64,000 bases of DNA. Source: Hortaea werneckii. Lineage: Eukaryota > Ascomycota > Dothideomycetes > Mycosphaerellales > Teratosphaeriaceae. The stretch spans positions 186,001 through 250,000 of the forward strand of contig JBAOKB010000070.1 in assembly GCA_037044905.1 (NCBI GenBank), given 5' to 3'. Below, one piece after another: positions 31,977-44,330 of this stretch. Made by a program: the position numbers and the translations under genes. The notes beneath the pieces were generated by a model. It worked only from the letters and a program-made list of their open reading frames with translations. It was not told where the DNA came from and ran no database searches. Within the stretch, counting starts at the first letter, position 1. Each line of letters opens with the position of its first letter.

Positions 31977-34202
31977 TTATCGGAATGAGACAGTGACTAG
32001 AGAACGACCTACAAAAGCAAGCCTCAACCCGTAATAAAGCACCCGCTTCATTCTGGTCCTTACGGCAGTATTACTCTCGACGAAGCGTTCATTCGGATCG
32101 CCACAGTCCGCGAACATGCTGCCGTCGTAGGCAAAGTAAGACCAAACCAACCCCCGCATCGTGAAATCCTCAGAGATAAGTCGGCCCAGGCTTTTCCCAG
32201 CGGGGTTCAATGATCTCTGATAAGCTCCAGTCAGTACCTCCTGAGGCAAGCCCCTCAACCGGTGCACAAGAGTGTTCAGCAAAGAACAAAGCTGACCCCA
32301 TGAGATACCTTCTAGCTCGAGAAGGTTGCCGACTCTATGATGGTGACGATGAAGATGCTCTTGAATTAGAATTAGACTGTCGATGAAGCAAAGCATAACG
32401 TGCAAGTAAGAAAGAATGTCGTCGACGACACCGTATCGGAGAGCGGAATTGAGAGTAGCGAGCGTAATGTCTCGTGTGTTGGTCAGAAGGGGTTGATATG
32501 CAGGCTGAGTAGGCTCTCTGGGACTCTGTGAGTCAATTCGTCCGTCTGACGAAGTGGAACGACTGGCGTTCGTAGGTCCTGAACTGCGAAGATGTTGTTG
32601 GATAGCTGAATCGAAGGCCGCTCGTATTGGGTTCGCGAGGGAACCATGCTCAAGGAGAGCGGAGGTACTGCTAATTGCAAGAGCGACACCGTTGTCCTTC
32701 CAGCCAAAGCCACCAGGTCTCTCAAGTAATTCAAGAGCCAATTTCTGGGCTACATCGACGACCTCCGGAGGTTTTTGGAGATATATTAGAGCGAACAGTC
32801 TGCATAGGCTGGCTTCCGTCGGGCGTGTGGCTGTCTTGGTAGCGTTCCCATCTTCGGCCAGGGGAGTACACAGCAAGGTCATAGAGTCCTTCGTATTAAG
32901 GAAAGGTATAACGCAGGTCTGTGATTTGCCGTAGCAAGCGAATTTTTGCAAAGATGGACACTCTAGGATACCAAGATGATGGTACAACCGTCCGGCATCA
33001 AGATACTTGTCTGTAGCCTTAATATACCACCACGAAGCGACACCGGCCCAGTGGTTGTATAAATCTCGGTCTTCCTCAATGGCCATGCGATACCGGGCAA
33101 GGTCGCCCAGACATTCGACCCAAGTATTTTCAAAGCTCGGGACAGTTTCGAGAAGCAGGGCCATCATCTGGTAAGTCAGATAGACAAATGCCAGCATGTA
33201 CTCGTGCGAATTTGGACGGCGATGCCGGAGCACCTCGAGAAAGGAATGAATCGCATGTTTCCACATTCTGGCCGGCATGCAGTATCGTGTCGGAAATGCC
33301 TTCAACTCTTTTGTGGCAAGTGGATTCTGGGTGGCCATGAGGAAATCGTAATGCTCATATAGCAAGGTCCGGTGTAGTGCGACAAGAGCTTGCCATTTGT
33401 CCTGTGCTAGCTTGGCAGGGCTTTGAGAGGCTAGTTCTGCGTCACAGGCGATGCATTTGGCCTCCACTTTGACCAAATTTGCGTAGATCCCCTGGACCTC
33501 AGCTGCGAGTTGATCTTGCGAAACCTGTGAAGCTTCAGGCTGTGGGAGGAGGCCGAAAGATTGCCGGTCCTTGAATGGTCTCTTCTTCTCTACCTCGGGC
33601 GAGGATGACGAGACCGGGCTTGCTCGGGAACTTGGGTTACGTGCGATTTCACGCTCTTGAGTTAGCTGTGCATGCTGAGGGGACTGCACAATGCTTCTTT
33701 TGCTTTTCGAAGTGGAACCCAAAGGATGGTCAGATCTTCTTTGCCCTTTCTGACAGGTCCTGAACGTTGGACTGACGGTAGCCAGTTGCATCTCTTCCGC
33801 AAGTCGCTTTATCCGGGTCTGCTGCTTGCCTTCGCGTCTCCTTCTTTGCCTTCTTTGTTGCGCTGTATTGACCGGACTTGGGGACGGTTGTCTCTCTGCG
33901 AACTTACTCGACGCATTGCGAAGATGAGACTTAGGAGAGTGAACGCTTTGACGCCCTTTGGCAGCGGACTTCTGCTCTAACGGGCTCGCATGTTGTGCCC
34001 GGGACAACGTGCTTTGCGAAGGCGCTCGTCCACATGCGGTCGAAGGGGTATACAAAGGATCAACTTCTCCTGGAGACTCTGATGGCGTCAAGTTATCAAG
34101 TGATGGATTCATCGAATCATCAGACGTCTCAGATGCTGAAGTGGTGGACATAGCAGGAGAACGATTTAACTGGGTAGCACCTTCTACTGAGTTGCTGTTC
34201 AT
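31977..34202 (-). CDS. Est1-type DNA/RNA-binding domain protein
   Basis: A single-exon frame; the first ATG (34202) gives 741 residues. Residues 1-235 are disordered, rich in Ser, Pro, Gln and Arg, with a basic patch QRRQRRRREGK. From ~235 to 430 it has the helical Est1/SMG7-type domain: DKWQALVALHRTLLYEHYDF, MPARMWKHAIHSFLEVLRHR, TYQMMALLLETVPSFENTWV, LGDLARYRMAIEEDRDLYNH, then RLYHHLGILE and KSQTCVIPF. This is a 14-3-3/TPR-like fold that in animals and yeast binds telomerase RNA or phosphoproteins of mRNA decay. Ascomycetes have many paralogues of unknown role. The C-terminal part ends in WSYFAYDGSMFADCGDPNER, also common in the family. A broken copy lies at 27152-28050. Confidence 0.82.
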   Translation of the reverse strand: MNSNSVEGATQLNRSPAMSTTSASETSDDSMNPSLDNLTPSESPGEVDPLYTPSTACGRAPSQSTLSRAQHASPLEQKSAAKGRQSVHSPKSHLRNASSKFAERQPSPSPVNTAQQRRQRRRREGKQQTRIKRLAEEMQLATVSPTFRTCQKGQRRSDHPLGSTSKSKRSIVQSPQHAQLTQEREIARNPSSRASPVSSSSPEVEKKRPFKDRQSFGLLPQPEASQVSQDQLAAEVQGIYANLVKVEAKCIACDAELASQSPAKLAQDKWQALVALHRTLLYEHYDFLMATQNPLATKELKAFPTRYCMPARMWKHAIHSFLEVLRHRRPNSHEYMLAFVYLTYQMMALLLETVPSFENTWVECLGDLARYRMAIEEDRDLYNHWAGVASWWYIKATDKYLDAGRLYHHLGILECPSLQKFACYGKSQTCVIPFLNTKDSMTLLCTPLAEDGNATKTATRPTEASLCRLFALIYLQKPPEVVDVAQKLALELLERPGGFGWKDNGVALAISSTSALLEHGSLANPIRAAFDSAIQQHLRSSGPTNASRSTSSDGRIDSQSPREPTQPAYQPLLTNTRDITLATLNSALRYGVVDDILSYLHVMLCFIDSLILIQEHLHRHHHRVGNLLELEGISWGQLCSLLNTLVHRLRGLPQEVLTGAYQRSLNPAGKSLGRLISEDFTMRGLVWSYFAYDGSMFADCGDPNERFVESNTAVRTRMKRVLYYGLRLAFVGRSLVTVSFR

Positions 34203-36468
34203 GGTCAGTATATGCTCGTACTGCAATCAGGCAAACGAATGGAACAGTCAGCCGCCAAGGGATGCTTCTCGTTGGGCGAAAACATACACCGCAGCTGCTG
34301 CCTGCGCCGCGTTGCCATCATTGGCGCTAGGGGCGAGTTGATGACTGATGATAGTATGCGTGGTGGCGTGCTCGTTCGATGCACTTGACGATATTCTCAT
34401 AGTGCAAAAGTCCGGCGAGGGAGGCCACTGCGGAAAACGGTCTGATCGGCTCGTTTTCTCGGCTGCAAGTGCAGCGACAGCTGAGCGTTGTCTTTGCCAC
34501 TTTGGTTCACGTGATGCCTGCCACGGGGTCGCAGAGGAGACGGGACGGTGATGAGCGTACAACTTTTAAAGATCTGGAAATACAAAGATCCAGCATGTTG
34601 GTGCAGTAGGATATCTGGTCGAATTTGAATGAGAAACCTTTTGCGAACCACTGCTGTGATAGAAAAAGAAGGCGACGAAGGCAACCCTGATCCTGCAAGA
34701 TGGGCCCGCTCTTCGTCGCTCTCAAAACCAGCCCAGCCTTTAGAAGGCAATCTAGACTTCACCGGAGCAGGCATCCATGCGCATACAAGCATCGGACAAA
34801 GTGGGGTTAGGGGCCGATCCAATCGGATTGGCGCAAGTCGTTGCCTGCGCGGTCCGGATGGACCGCTGGCCGGCTTACAGCCATCCCTGCAGGCTCCCCG
34901 CAAGCGACTTTCTCAGCCGGTCCGGTGAGGCCTTCCGGGGCTTGGTACCGCGCTGCCGGGATGTTCGACTCACCGCAGTTTGCAGAGGGCGGTGAACCAT
35001 AATCGTGATTGAACAATCTCGTGAGGCTTTCGCGATTCTCAAGGTTAGAGACAACACTTGTCTGACCGAATCATTTGATGGCAGTCCCACATTGAGGAAC
35101 CGCTTCAATCAAGGTCAGTCGGATTCGATGAAATACCGATAAAAGTAATCGAAGATCTAGGTCTGGGTCACCAAGTCTGTTCTGCTTTTTTATATCCAGA
35201 AGAAGGAAGGCAAGTAATTACGGACTTGTGCCTTCCTATATGCCGCCACGTCAGAGTGACAACGGTCCGTGAGTTGAATTTGCCTTGGAGTGTAATCATC
35301 GCAAAATCTTCACTAAGGCGAGCTGCTTGGTCTTGTTAGTATCAACAGGTCGCGGGGTGTCTTGGAATAATAGAGTCCTAGTAGCACTAAAGAGAGAATA
35401 GAAAGACGCTTAAAGCTCACGGTCGTGTAAGAGTGTAGCATGTTCCTGTCCGTAAAAGTAAGCATCAAAGAGCATAATGCTCTAGGTGAGGTAATAGCAA
35501 GGTCTTAAGGCAAATTGCAAAAGTCTCATAAGAACATTCAATGTCTGTCTCCAGAGAAATTACTCGGTACTGTCCACAGGCTGCAAGAGACGCTACGGTA
35601 GTGTAGCAATGTTTTTTACAGAAGCGAGCAAAAGCCGTCGCAGAGTCGACGCAGGGCTGGAACCGTCCCCAAAAGAGCAGAAGCTTGACAGCATATTTGA
35701 ACAGATTGTGGATTTGGCAGACGTGCAGTCTCAGGAGATGAGACCGTGGCAAGTAGACGTCGATTTGTACGAACCACTATCCATTGAGACCGCACGTCTT
35801 ATCCCGATCGTGCCGGTCAATGCGAAATTGGTCTCTATCCAACGGCCGTCAGATAATCAGATCGGCAAGATTGTACGGTTAAGGCCAACGTCGCCGGCCC
35901 ACCGATCTGTACCACTGCGTCACAAAAGATCCTCACACTGCCTCGCTCTTTCCGGTACGAACAAGAGTCCCTGAAGGAACGCAGCGCCATCCACATTCTC
36001 AAGATCAAGTGAGATAAGTATCACTTGGAGGACATCTCTTCGCCTCGAGACGAAGATTGACGTTGTATCGTCCATTCGGCAACGGGATAAACGTTGGCAA
36101 GGCAGGCAATGCAACACAGTCTCCTCATCATAGGAATTGTAAGCTGTCGGGGCCAAGGTTCTGTACTATGTCGACATGGGTGCAAGTACATGTATGTAGA
36201 GCATTGAGAATGCTTGAGGCTTATTCGTTACAGGAAAGAGCTGTCTGACATTTTGCCCCGGTGCAACTGTTCTCCTCTGAGGCCCTGAATGTCTTACCCG
36301 CATGCTTATTTCAAGGTTTCACGTATACAAGCGCCTGCAAGGCAAGCTACAGAGTCTCGCTTTGAAAGAATCGACTGGTGCTCTCGCCGCTTCTCACATA
36401 CTTTGGAAAGCGCAGGGGGTCTCACGTTTCATCATCCTGACCGGTCAATAGGGCACAATTAAGCCGCC
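34203..36468. other. Intergenic region upstream of the Est1-type and Mep genes
   Basis: This separates two divergently read genes. Frames of 60-168 residues occur on both strands without motifs. A minus-strand frame at 35752-35465 has no recognisable domain and was left uncalled. Confidence 0.35.
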
Positions 36469-37939
36469 ATGGGTGAGTCTCATTCTGGGCATAATCTAAC
36501 CTGTCACTAATTGGAAAGCAGAAACGTCCAATGCCACGGTCACGTTCGATACTGGAGATATCGCCTTCGGCATATCGGCTACATCAATGACTGTGCTCAT
36601 GGTCCCAGGCCTTGGATTGCTTTACGCAGGCCTCGTCCGGAGAGACGCGGCACTTACTTCCATCTGGGTCTGTTTAGTTGCCGCTTTAGCCCTCGCTCTA
36701 CAGTGGTTTTTCTTTGGATACTCCTTGGCTTTTAGTGAGACTGCGAGCAATGGATTTATCGGAGATTATCGGCATTTTGCCTTCGCGAATACATCTGGAG
36801 CAGGAAGTTCCGTCAACCCTCTGATACCTGAGCTGCTACAAGCATTCTTTCAGGTCAGGACTTCTTTTCAACTTGAAATTTGTTGAGCTGCGCTGACCTA
36901 GTACCAGATGGAAGTGTGTATTGTCACAGGGGCGATCGTAGCCGGGGTTGTTGCCGAGCGTGGTCGCCCCTCTCCCACAGCAGTATTCTTGATATGTTGG
37001 GCAACGCTTGTCTACTGTCCAATGGCGTGCTGGACATGGAATGCGAATGGATGGGCAAAAAAGTGGGGAGTAATCGACTTCGCGGGAGGGGGACCTGTCG
37101 AGGTAAACTCGGGATTTACAGCACTTGCCTATTCTTGGGTTTTGCGACCGCGACACCGTCGAACTTCTTCCAGCTCCGCGCTTTTGGTGACTCTTGGAAC
37201 CACTTGTCTCTGGTTCGGTTGGCTAGGTTTCAATGGAGGATCGGCGTTGGGAGCAAGCAATCAGGCCATAATCACCTGCTGGAATACCAACGCCTCAGCT
37301 ATCTCCTGTGCCACCGTCTGGATCATTCTTGAAAAGTATCGTCGCCGAGTGTGGTCGCTGAATGGTTGTTGTTTTGGTCTCATCACTGGCATGATTGTGT
37401 CGACGTCTTCAGCCGGTGTAACACCCATGTGGTCCTCACTCACACTCGGCCCCGTGGCAGCCCTCATTTGCCATTCAGTCTTGGCGTTTATGGACCGCTC
37501 TGGCGTGGACGACACTATGGGAATCTTTGCAATGCACGGCGTTGGTGGGTGCGTGGGACTCATGTTCAATGCCATCTTTGCTTCAAGCGACGCCTTGGCA
37601 GGTGCACCGCGCGGCAAATTTCGAAGTGTGATGTATGGACATGAATACAGACAGCTCTATGTACAGCTGGCGTACATGGTAGTCTGCGCGGCATACTCTT
37701 TCGGCGTGAGCGCTCTGCTTGCTTTTGCAATCAACTCCGTACCGGGCTTGCAGTTGAGGGTCGCGAAAGCCGTCGAAGATCTGGGTATAGATCAGCAGCT
37801 CGGCAACACATCTGACATCCCTGTATTCAGAGATGGCCCTGTCGAGACTGCATCGGGTACTAGTACGCCTCGGACGGAAGATACAGCGGTGGCAGTCGAC
37901 GACGGACCTAACGCCAAGAGCTTAAGTCCTCCTCTGTGA
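36469..37939 (+). CDS. Mep/Amt-family ammonium transporter, Mep1/Mep3-like
   Basis: Three exons: 36469-36472, 36522-36853 and 36908-37939. Exon 1 is just ATG plus one base, with a strong GCCGCCATGG start context. Introns are 49 nt (GTGAGT...GCAG, branch CACTAA) and 54 nt. The product has 455 residues and ~11 membrane spans. Family signatures are clear: MVPGLGLLYAGLVRR, GAIVAGVVAERGRPSP, CWTWNANGWAKKWG, FAMHGVGGCVG. The second pore histidine is present (His322), but the first is Glu (Glu177 in DFAGGGPVEV). This His-to-Glu change marks the yeast Mep1/Mep3 class, known for lower affinity and higher capacity than Mep2. It should import ammonium across the plasma membrane. The C-terminal tail after ~400 is Ser/Thr-rich and probably cytoplasmic. 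Confidence 0.93.
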
Positions 37940-39071
37940 TGTATGTACGCGATGCCTCCCTACGTACCTCTGCAGCATCTCCATCTCTGCATTCCTCGAC
38001 TCCTCGATCGAGAGAACGATGCGCAAGAGCAGCTCCAAGTATGAGACGGCTGCAAACAGATTGTTCAATGTAGTACAAGACCCAAAGACGTTGTAAAGCG
38101 TTGAAAAGTGTTTCCAGCTCCTTCTTCGCTCCCATGCGCAGCTGTGTTTCTGCCAATCATATCTTGGCCATACCTTACAAGCTCTTGTATTTCTTATGCG
38201 ACAGCTGAACTGCTCTGAAGAGGCAAGTGTGCTGTGTAGGAAGTTGGATAGGCTGCCGAGCGCTCGACCCATGCTGAACAAGAGCTGTGGCTACCCATGT
38301 GGACCAACGGGACCATGCACTGTGTGATGTAACAAACGCCCACAATCAATGACTATTGTGGAAGAGTGCGTAGTGGGAGGCATATGTGTACACGTAGACT
38401 CCGTCGCAGCCAGAGGGGCCAAGAACAGAGGGACAGGAAGACGAACATTGAAACTCTCTCGCCCTTGCCATGGCGGCAAATCAAGAGCCGGTACGAGTGC
38501 GGACGAATCGCCCCTGCTGTATATCTACAATGATGACAGTGTGCAAGGACAAAGCAATTGCGTCGTAATGGAGATCAGGTCTATCACGACTTTCCGTCAT
38601 AATCAGGGAATCTGTTCAAGAGAGATGCAAAGTGTCGCCAACTGCGCTACTGGGTAATGACTCTGCGCTTCAAAACCGCCAGGCTGCGAGTGAAAGAGAG
38701 TGCTAGTGCGGACATGGTGTTGTCAAGTACAGGTGGTCGTACATTACACAGACAGTCAATCTCTGCTGCGGCGATAAAGCAATGGACAAAACTCCGCCAT
38801 TGGATCATGGACATTTCAACATGAGCCAACTTAGAACGCACAATAGTAAGCAATGCGGCGTGGGATATTACGCGATAGACTTCTAAAGAGAGCAAGAGAT
38901 TTTTTTCTAGGTTTGCTAAGCTCTGTCAGTGTTTCGCTCAGAACACAGCGCATGTCATCCATGTTGAAAAGCGACGGTGCTTGTTCAAAACTGAGTCTTA
39001 TAGTAATTTTCTCTTGCTCGATCGATTGCAGGCCTTTTGATCAATGTTCACTACCTTCACAGGAGTTAAAT
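37940..39071. other. Intergenic; weak minus-strand frames
   Basis: Minus-strand frames at 38281-37922 and 38895-38647 have helix-like hydrophobic content but no domain and no clear splice linking them. They may be parts of an unrecognised gene. Confidence 0.3.
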
Positions 39072-40018
39072 ATGACGAATTTTAACGTTACAGACACGGT
39101 ATGGAATTTGTTTAAGGCTCTTGACAATGGATCGTCTAACTAAGACAGCTTGTAAATCTCGGTGTTTTCCACTGGGTTCTTCGAGGACTCATCTTTCTAG
39201 TGGCCATCGACTCCATGGTGGAGCTTTGTCTGATAAGCAGCACTCTATCTTGGATTTTCGGTCTTGAGGGTTACACTTTTTACATTGGGACAGGCGACCA
39301 AGATCTCCCGATGGCCGCTTTGCCCACAGAGCTCGCAACTCTATCGGACTACGGCGACCTTGCCTTTTCTGGCTTGACTTTCGTGATCGTGGCTTGTGGT
39401 GGTGCCGCCTTGTTCCGGTCGATTCGTTTTCACTGTGGTCGTATCAAACCGGCGATCCTAGGTTTGACAGCAGCGTGGACCTTTTCTTGCTTTCTCATGG
39501 GTTTTCTCGGAACGGTGTTGTTTGCGTGGGCAATCTATTGCGAAACGAAGAGCGGCAGTGCATTGGAGATGGGTGTGGTTGAAGGACTTCGCGGAAAGCC
39601 ATATCCCGGGCGATACTCTTTCGCTGGATGGATCGAAGCACTTCAACTATTGCAAAATATGGGAGAAGGACAGCATCGCTCTCTGCGCCTAATGGAGCTT
39701 GTCATTCGAAGTCGGAAGTGGAATTGCCTGGTCCTAGGATTTCTTTGCTGTATTCTCGCGGCTCTATCGCTCATCTTGCAACAACGACGGTTTCAAGATG
39801 AGTGGGCATTGAGCTATGGGAAGAACGACCACGATTCCAACGCCACACTAGAAGGGATTGACGAAAGCAGTGCGCAGCGGTCGCCAAATACACCCCACAG
39901 TTTTTTCCGAGCGGAAGACTCATGTGTGTACTCGACCATACGGGGCGAACGGAGACCGAGGTCCCCACTTGCCAGTCCTTCATCTCAAACGCCTCTCCTC
40001 GAACGGCACAGCTTTTAG
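39072..40018 (+). CDS. Four-span membrane protein of unknown function
   Basis: Two exons, 39072-39098 and 39149-40018. The 50-nt intron has GTATGG, a perfect GTCTAAC branch and ACAG; phase 0 is kept, giving 298 residues. The spliced start reads MTNFNVTDT then LVNLGVFHWVLRGLIFLVAI. Hydrophobic segments lie at about residues 10-45, 70-95, 105-135 and 195-215. The last ~80 residues are hydrophilic and Ser/Pro-rich, ending PLLERHSF. No family motif is recognised. Topology suggests a small plasma- or endomembrane protein with a cytosolic tail. It follows the ammonium transporter on the same strand, but no functional link is shown. Confidence 0.65.
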
Positions 40019-41244
40019 ACACTGGGACGCCTAGTCCCAAATTTGGCGTCGCAGGAGTTACCCTGCCTGGAAGCGGCTTAGTTCTGTTGCTAAAGCGCGC
40101 AAAGTCGATCGAAGTCCTGTTCTTCCTTTCGATTGGGTTTGGTTCTTTTCTATTGTTCGTTTCCGAAGATTAGAAAGGCAGCCATAGCTGTATCAAATTC
40201 GTGCTAGATGCAAAGATTCTTTCAAGCTTTTCTCGGCTACTGACCTTAGGGTTGCCCCGAGTGCTTCTTGTAACACCTTGTCGAAAAGACATATGCGTAC
40301 TCAGTGTCGAGTACAAGCTCTTCATTGCCAGCTCTGAAATGCCTTCATCCAGTGCCTGTCAGCTGTTCGCCTATAGCTGCTAGAATGCTGAGATGCAGTC
40401 ATTGGACGTACAGCGTACAATGATAGATACGCATCAAGTTCTAGATTGCTATAGCAAGTTATGGCAGCCTCACCAACTCCTGGCTGTACAATTCTTTTCA
40501 ATTGCCCGTTTCTGGAAGATATGCACGTATCGCCTGTGTTGAGTGTACGCATGTGTGTTCAGAATCCATTTTGACGCGCTCAATGCGTCCCTGTTATAGA
40601 GGCTGCTGTTACAACTCCTATCTTGAAATATCCACCGAACAGAACGCAACAAGACTAAGACCAGAGTAGAGGTCTGCAGTTGCTATGGCGCCGTCATCCC
40701 CTAACCAAAGGCTTCAAGCGGGATAAGAGTAATGAACGTCAATCAGCACCAAGAAAGTGTGACTGTTGGTGTATTTCAGCCTCGGAGGTGCGTTTCGCCG
40801 CCCAGGGATGCTTGTGGTTTTACTGTGCTCCATCACGCTACTCGCGGTCGAGCGAAGGCAGTGCGATGGTAAAAGGTGGCGAGAAGCTGCAACTACCTGA
40901 GATTGCCGAGTCGCCTTGCATGCTTTGTGTGGGACGTTTTAGCCAAGACATGGGCAGCTGACCGCGCGCGCGAGGGAGGGAGAGAGAGAGAGAGACAAAG
41001 AGGTACAGATGAACATCCAATTCTAGGTGTGGACGGTTTAACAGGGACTGCCTTGGCCTCAAAATCTCCAAATAGTACTCTTTTGCTACAGTGTACGTCG
41101 AAGACTAGAAATGCGAAAGACAGGACTTAGGCAATAACGTTGTTAGTAATGGCAGTAAATCTACAATGTTCAGCTTCTCCCTATAAGCGTTCTCAAAGTC
41201 GCTCCTGCGCTAGGGGATTGCCATCGTCAAAGGATCTGCTATCG
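40019..41244. other. Intergenic, short GA-rich tract
   Basis: An alternating GC run followed by a GAGA tract lies at 40963-40996. No gene was recognised. Confidence 0.4.
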
Positions 41245-42380
41245 TTACCACTTGTGATAGTATAGTTTATTCCAGGCACATAGGGTCAATATATATCCAG
41301 CTTGTCCCATGCGACCACCTCGTCTCCGCAAAAATGCTCCTATTATCAAGTCATCTTCGCTTTGTTCTTTCTTCCTCTCCAAATTCTTGTTCACTACTCC
41401 AAGGCATGAAGATATTTTATTGACCAGGCGGCCTGCGTCTTCGGCTTTGTCCCAGACACTGTTGCATCCATCATAGAGTACTTTAACTTGCACTGGTTCC
41501 CACTCTAGTAAAGAATTGTCTCTCATAGACACATATCCTAGTATGCTTGTCGGGTTGCAATGTGTCTTAATGCTGTTGTGCATGTTCTTAGCTTTCGTCG
41601 AATGATGATCTTCATTGTTAATGAAAGCCTTTAAATCGTCAAACACACCTCTTCCATAGCGCTTTCTTAACTCGTGGTGTTTATTCTCCTCTTGATAGCG
41701 TCTCCACGCACTGTAAACGCTAGAGATCGCACTCGTACATGACATCGATGTCTTTTTTTTCGATTTCTAAGAGTATGCCTTTTTCTTTCCCATGTTTCAA
41801 GCTCATGAAGGATAACGTTGCTAGCGTCTTTGCTTAGTGCAGGTTGATGCTCTTGGTTGTTCGGGATATCTTTTGTAGGTGTCTTGTGCAAGGCTCACTT
41901 GCTAACAGAAGGTGATATCGTCGATTGCTGAGTAGATCTTGCTCATTTGAAGCGTATGTTTCATCATGCGCCTGATCACCTGAAAAGTAATCGCTATCGA
42001 CTAGAGCTAGCGTATATCCACTGCAAATCGAGAAGATCGAGCTCGTTCTGGACGTCATCGAAGACGTCGCGCTGCTTCGACTATCAAGAGCGGTGTCTAT
42101 CCTCGCTAGGCCTCACAAAGTTTTGTTTTAGTGGTTCTTGATGGATCAATGCTCGAGTGCCGAAGACTGTGGGGTAAGCGACACAGAATCTAATGCCAGG
42201 ATAGTAAAATCTCTCAAAATATAGTATCATTGCAGTGTTCTCGAAAACTAGCAAGATTCGTAACTTGGTAGTCCCTAAAAGTAGAGTCACTCTCTCATCA
42301 AACAGGAGGCCTCTAACACGGGCAGTTGCTTTTAGCCTCGAAGCAGAGCGGTCTAGGTCGCTTGAACGATTGTTCTGCAA
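41245..42380 (-). CDS. Possible multi-exon gene of unknown function (exons not fully resolved)
   Basis: Three minus-strand stretches look coding. 42380-42130 contains FDERVTLLLGTTKLRILLVF and ends HQEPLKQNF just before a GTGAGG donor. A 36-nt intron would lead into SKQRDVFDDVQNELDLLDLQ at 42080. 41745-41245 (166 residues) has a hydrophilic helical pattern (SVYSAWRRYQEENKHHELRK). The middle section switches frame and its exons could not be fixed, so the spans may belong to one gene, two genes or a decaying gene. No known domain was recognised. Confidence 0.3.
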
Positions 42381-42792
42381 AGCGAATGATAATGGTGGCC
42401 CAAGCCTCCAAGTGACCGGAGAGTGTACAAGACAAGGCTTTTTAGGACGCTGTTGTCAAGAGACTATTCTACGTGCATGATAATGCGCGAAAATACTATA
42501 TCTTGCTCTAATCAGGTTGTCGCTGTGGATTATAGCTTCCGACTTTAGATTTATTTAGTTTGCTGCTACTGTATATCATTGTTTCCAATCTCCGTTTTTC
42601 ACAGAATTATGACATATCCATTGATTTGAGCTGATTCAACATGCACACGCGAGGAGAACACATACGATCAATATCGACCACCCTGTAGCACTCTGTAACA
42701 GCCTCCGCCAACAGCCGCCAACATTTTGGTCGCGGTGATTCTCAAGGGACGACGACCAAGCTGTCTGATGGTGCGAATTGTCCGACAATCCT

Positions 42793-43357
42793 TTAGCAGC
42801 TGGGGTCAATTAGAGCATCCGGTTCCCCGTCCAGCGACCCAGCAAATGTCTCACCGTCGTAATCGATGTCGTAGACGCTGAAAGGGGCGCCATCGAAAAA
42901 GAGATTCCACATGGCCGGGCTCAAGTCCATGGTCGCGCCATTAACGAGAGCGTCTGGCGTTGTTGGATCAGACATCTGATGGTCGACACTAACTCAGTCG
43001 TCGGGTTTCTAACAGTCATTCGGTCTCCACAATTGCGCAGTTGAGGCTGCGACACGATATTTGGATCGTAACGCGTCCACATAGCGGCGTGAAACTCATT
43101 TCCGGTGGAGGAAGCTCACATCTAAAGATGGCAGTTAAGGGATCGGGGTTATACGCGGGGGCTATCTTGGACCCAGGGAGGTAGGTCGCTTTGCCAGACG
43201 TATCTGACCGTGGCAACAGCTGGCTATCCGAACAAAATGAGTTTCCCGTCGCTCCAGTCTCGCTCTGGGCTGATAGCGGGCTCGCATCCAACGTGTGTAC
43301 CGTAAAATCGTTCGAAGATACGGCGGCTGTCGAAGAGGAGGCATTTGTGATATTCAC
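42793..43357 (-). CDS. Possible small two-exon gene
   Basis: Frame 43357-43016 (Ser/Thr-rich) could splice at a GTGGAG donor into 42975-42793, which starts MSDPTTPDALVNGATMDLSP and ends acidic (YDIDYDGETFAGSLDGEPD). The second part looks like an acidic activation tail of a fungal regulator. The donor is non-canonical and nothing identifies a family, so this is a weak call. Confidence 0.22.
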
Positions 43358-43528
43358 CTAACTGCCAAACACTCGTTGCTTCTTACCTGACATTGCGATG
43401 GAGCCAGTACTCTGTTACGTGAAGCTAGATGCTCTAGATACTAAAAGGTAAAAATCTCCATAAATAGGTGTGTATACAAGACACCTGTTCCGGGGTGCGT
43501 CTTCAAAAACCCTTGCTATTCGATTAGT

Positions 43529-43938
43529 ATGGAGAAAGTATCAATTGCAAACTCGCTTGATATAATTCTCCGAAAGACAACCTTGCCGACTACAGATTTT
43601 AGGGTCGTCCGCAAGCTCCAAGAATGCCTTGCAGAACTTCGCCCGTCGAAACACATGGATCTACTCGAGCGCGTGTTGTGGAGGCATTTTGCGGAGATCA
43701 CACGGCAGTATGCGATAGGTACGCAATCCCGACGCCAGCAAGTCCATTTGTCAAGACTGCTAATTATGTAGGGGATTTACCTTGGCACAGCAGAGCCGAA
43801 GGCAACCCCATGCCATCATTGAATGAAGGGCTTGTAGAATCTCGCAGTCAAGATCAACGTTGCGTGTCGGATAGCACCGACGAGCTTGTCGATGTATTTG
43901 CAGATCTTCATAAGTTCTTAACGCTGGCTCAGTCTTGA
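43529..43938 (+). CDS. Small two-exon protein, hypothetical
   Basis: Two exons, 43529-43718 and 43772-43938, around a 53-nt intron (GTACGC, branch GCTAAT, acceptor TGTAG), give 118 residues in phase. The first exon is helical and basic: VVRKLQECLAELRPSKHMDL, then ERVLWRHFAEITRQYA. The second is acidic: DSTDELVDVFADLHKFL. There is no signal peptide, no membrane span and no known domain. The clean splice, which joins two overlapping frames, is the main support. Confidence 0.45.
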
Positions 43939-44330
43939 CCTGGGCTTTGGTCCTCTTCCCATGGTTTATCAAACCTTCATCTCTCATTGAACGACGACGA
44001 CCGATTCAGAGCGTCAAACGTATCCCTTGCACTACTCGTCCATCATTCGTGGCGCGGAGTGTTTACGTGTTGCTTCTTGTCGGTCTCATCAATGTTTATA
44101 CCTAATTCTCTGAGTAATTTGTGTTACATTCACTTCGAAAGGCTTGCCACGACATCCGGTCTAGCAAGTCAAAGAAAAGCACTGGTTCATGAAGCTAAAC
44201 AGACTTACTCAATGGCACAAACGTGAGGGACGTGGTCAAAAACGGACGATCAGAGGTGAAAGACGTCGCATGCATTGGCTAACAACGAGTGACTTTTTTT
44301 GAATTCTTTGAGCACCATCTTTGGAGTCGT
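43939..44330. other. Intergenic
   Basis: Nothing recognised between the small gene and the F-box-like gene. Confidence 0.35.
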
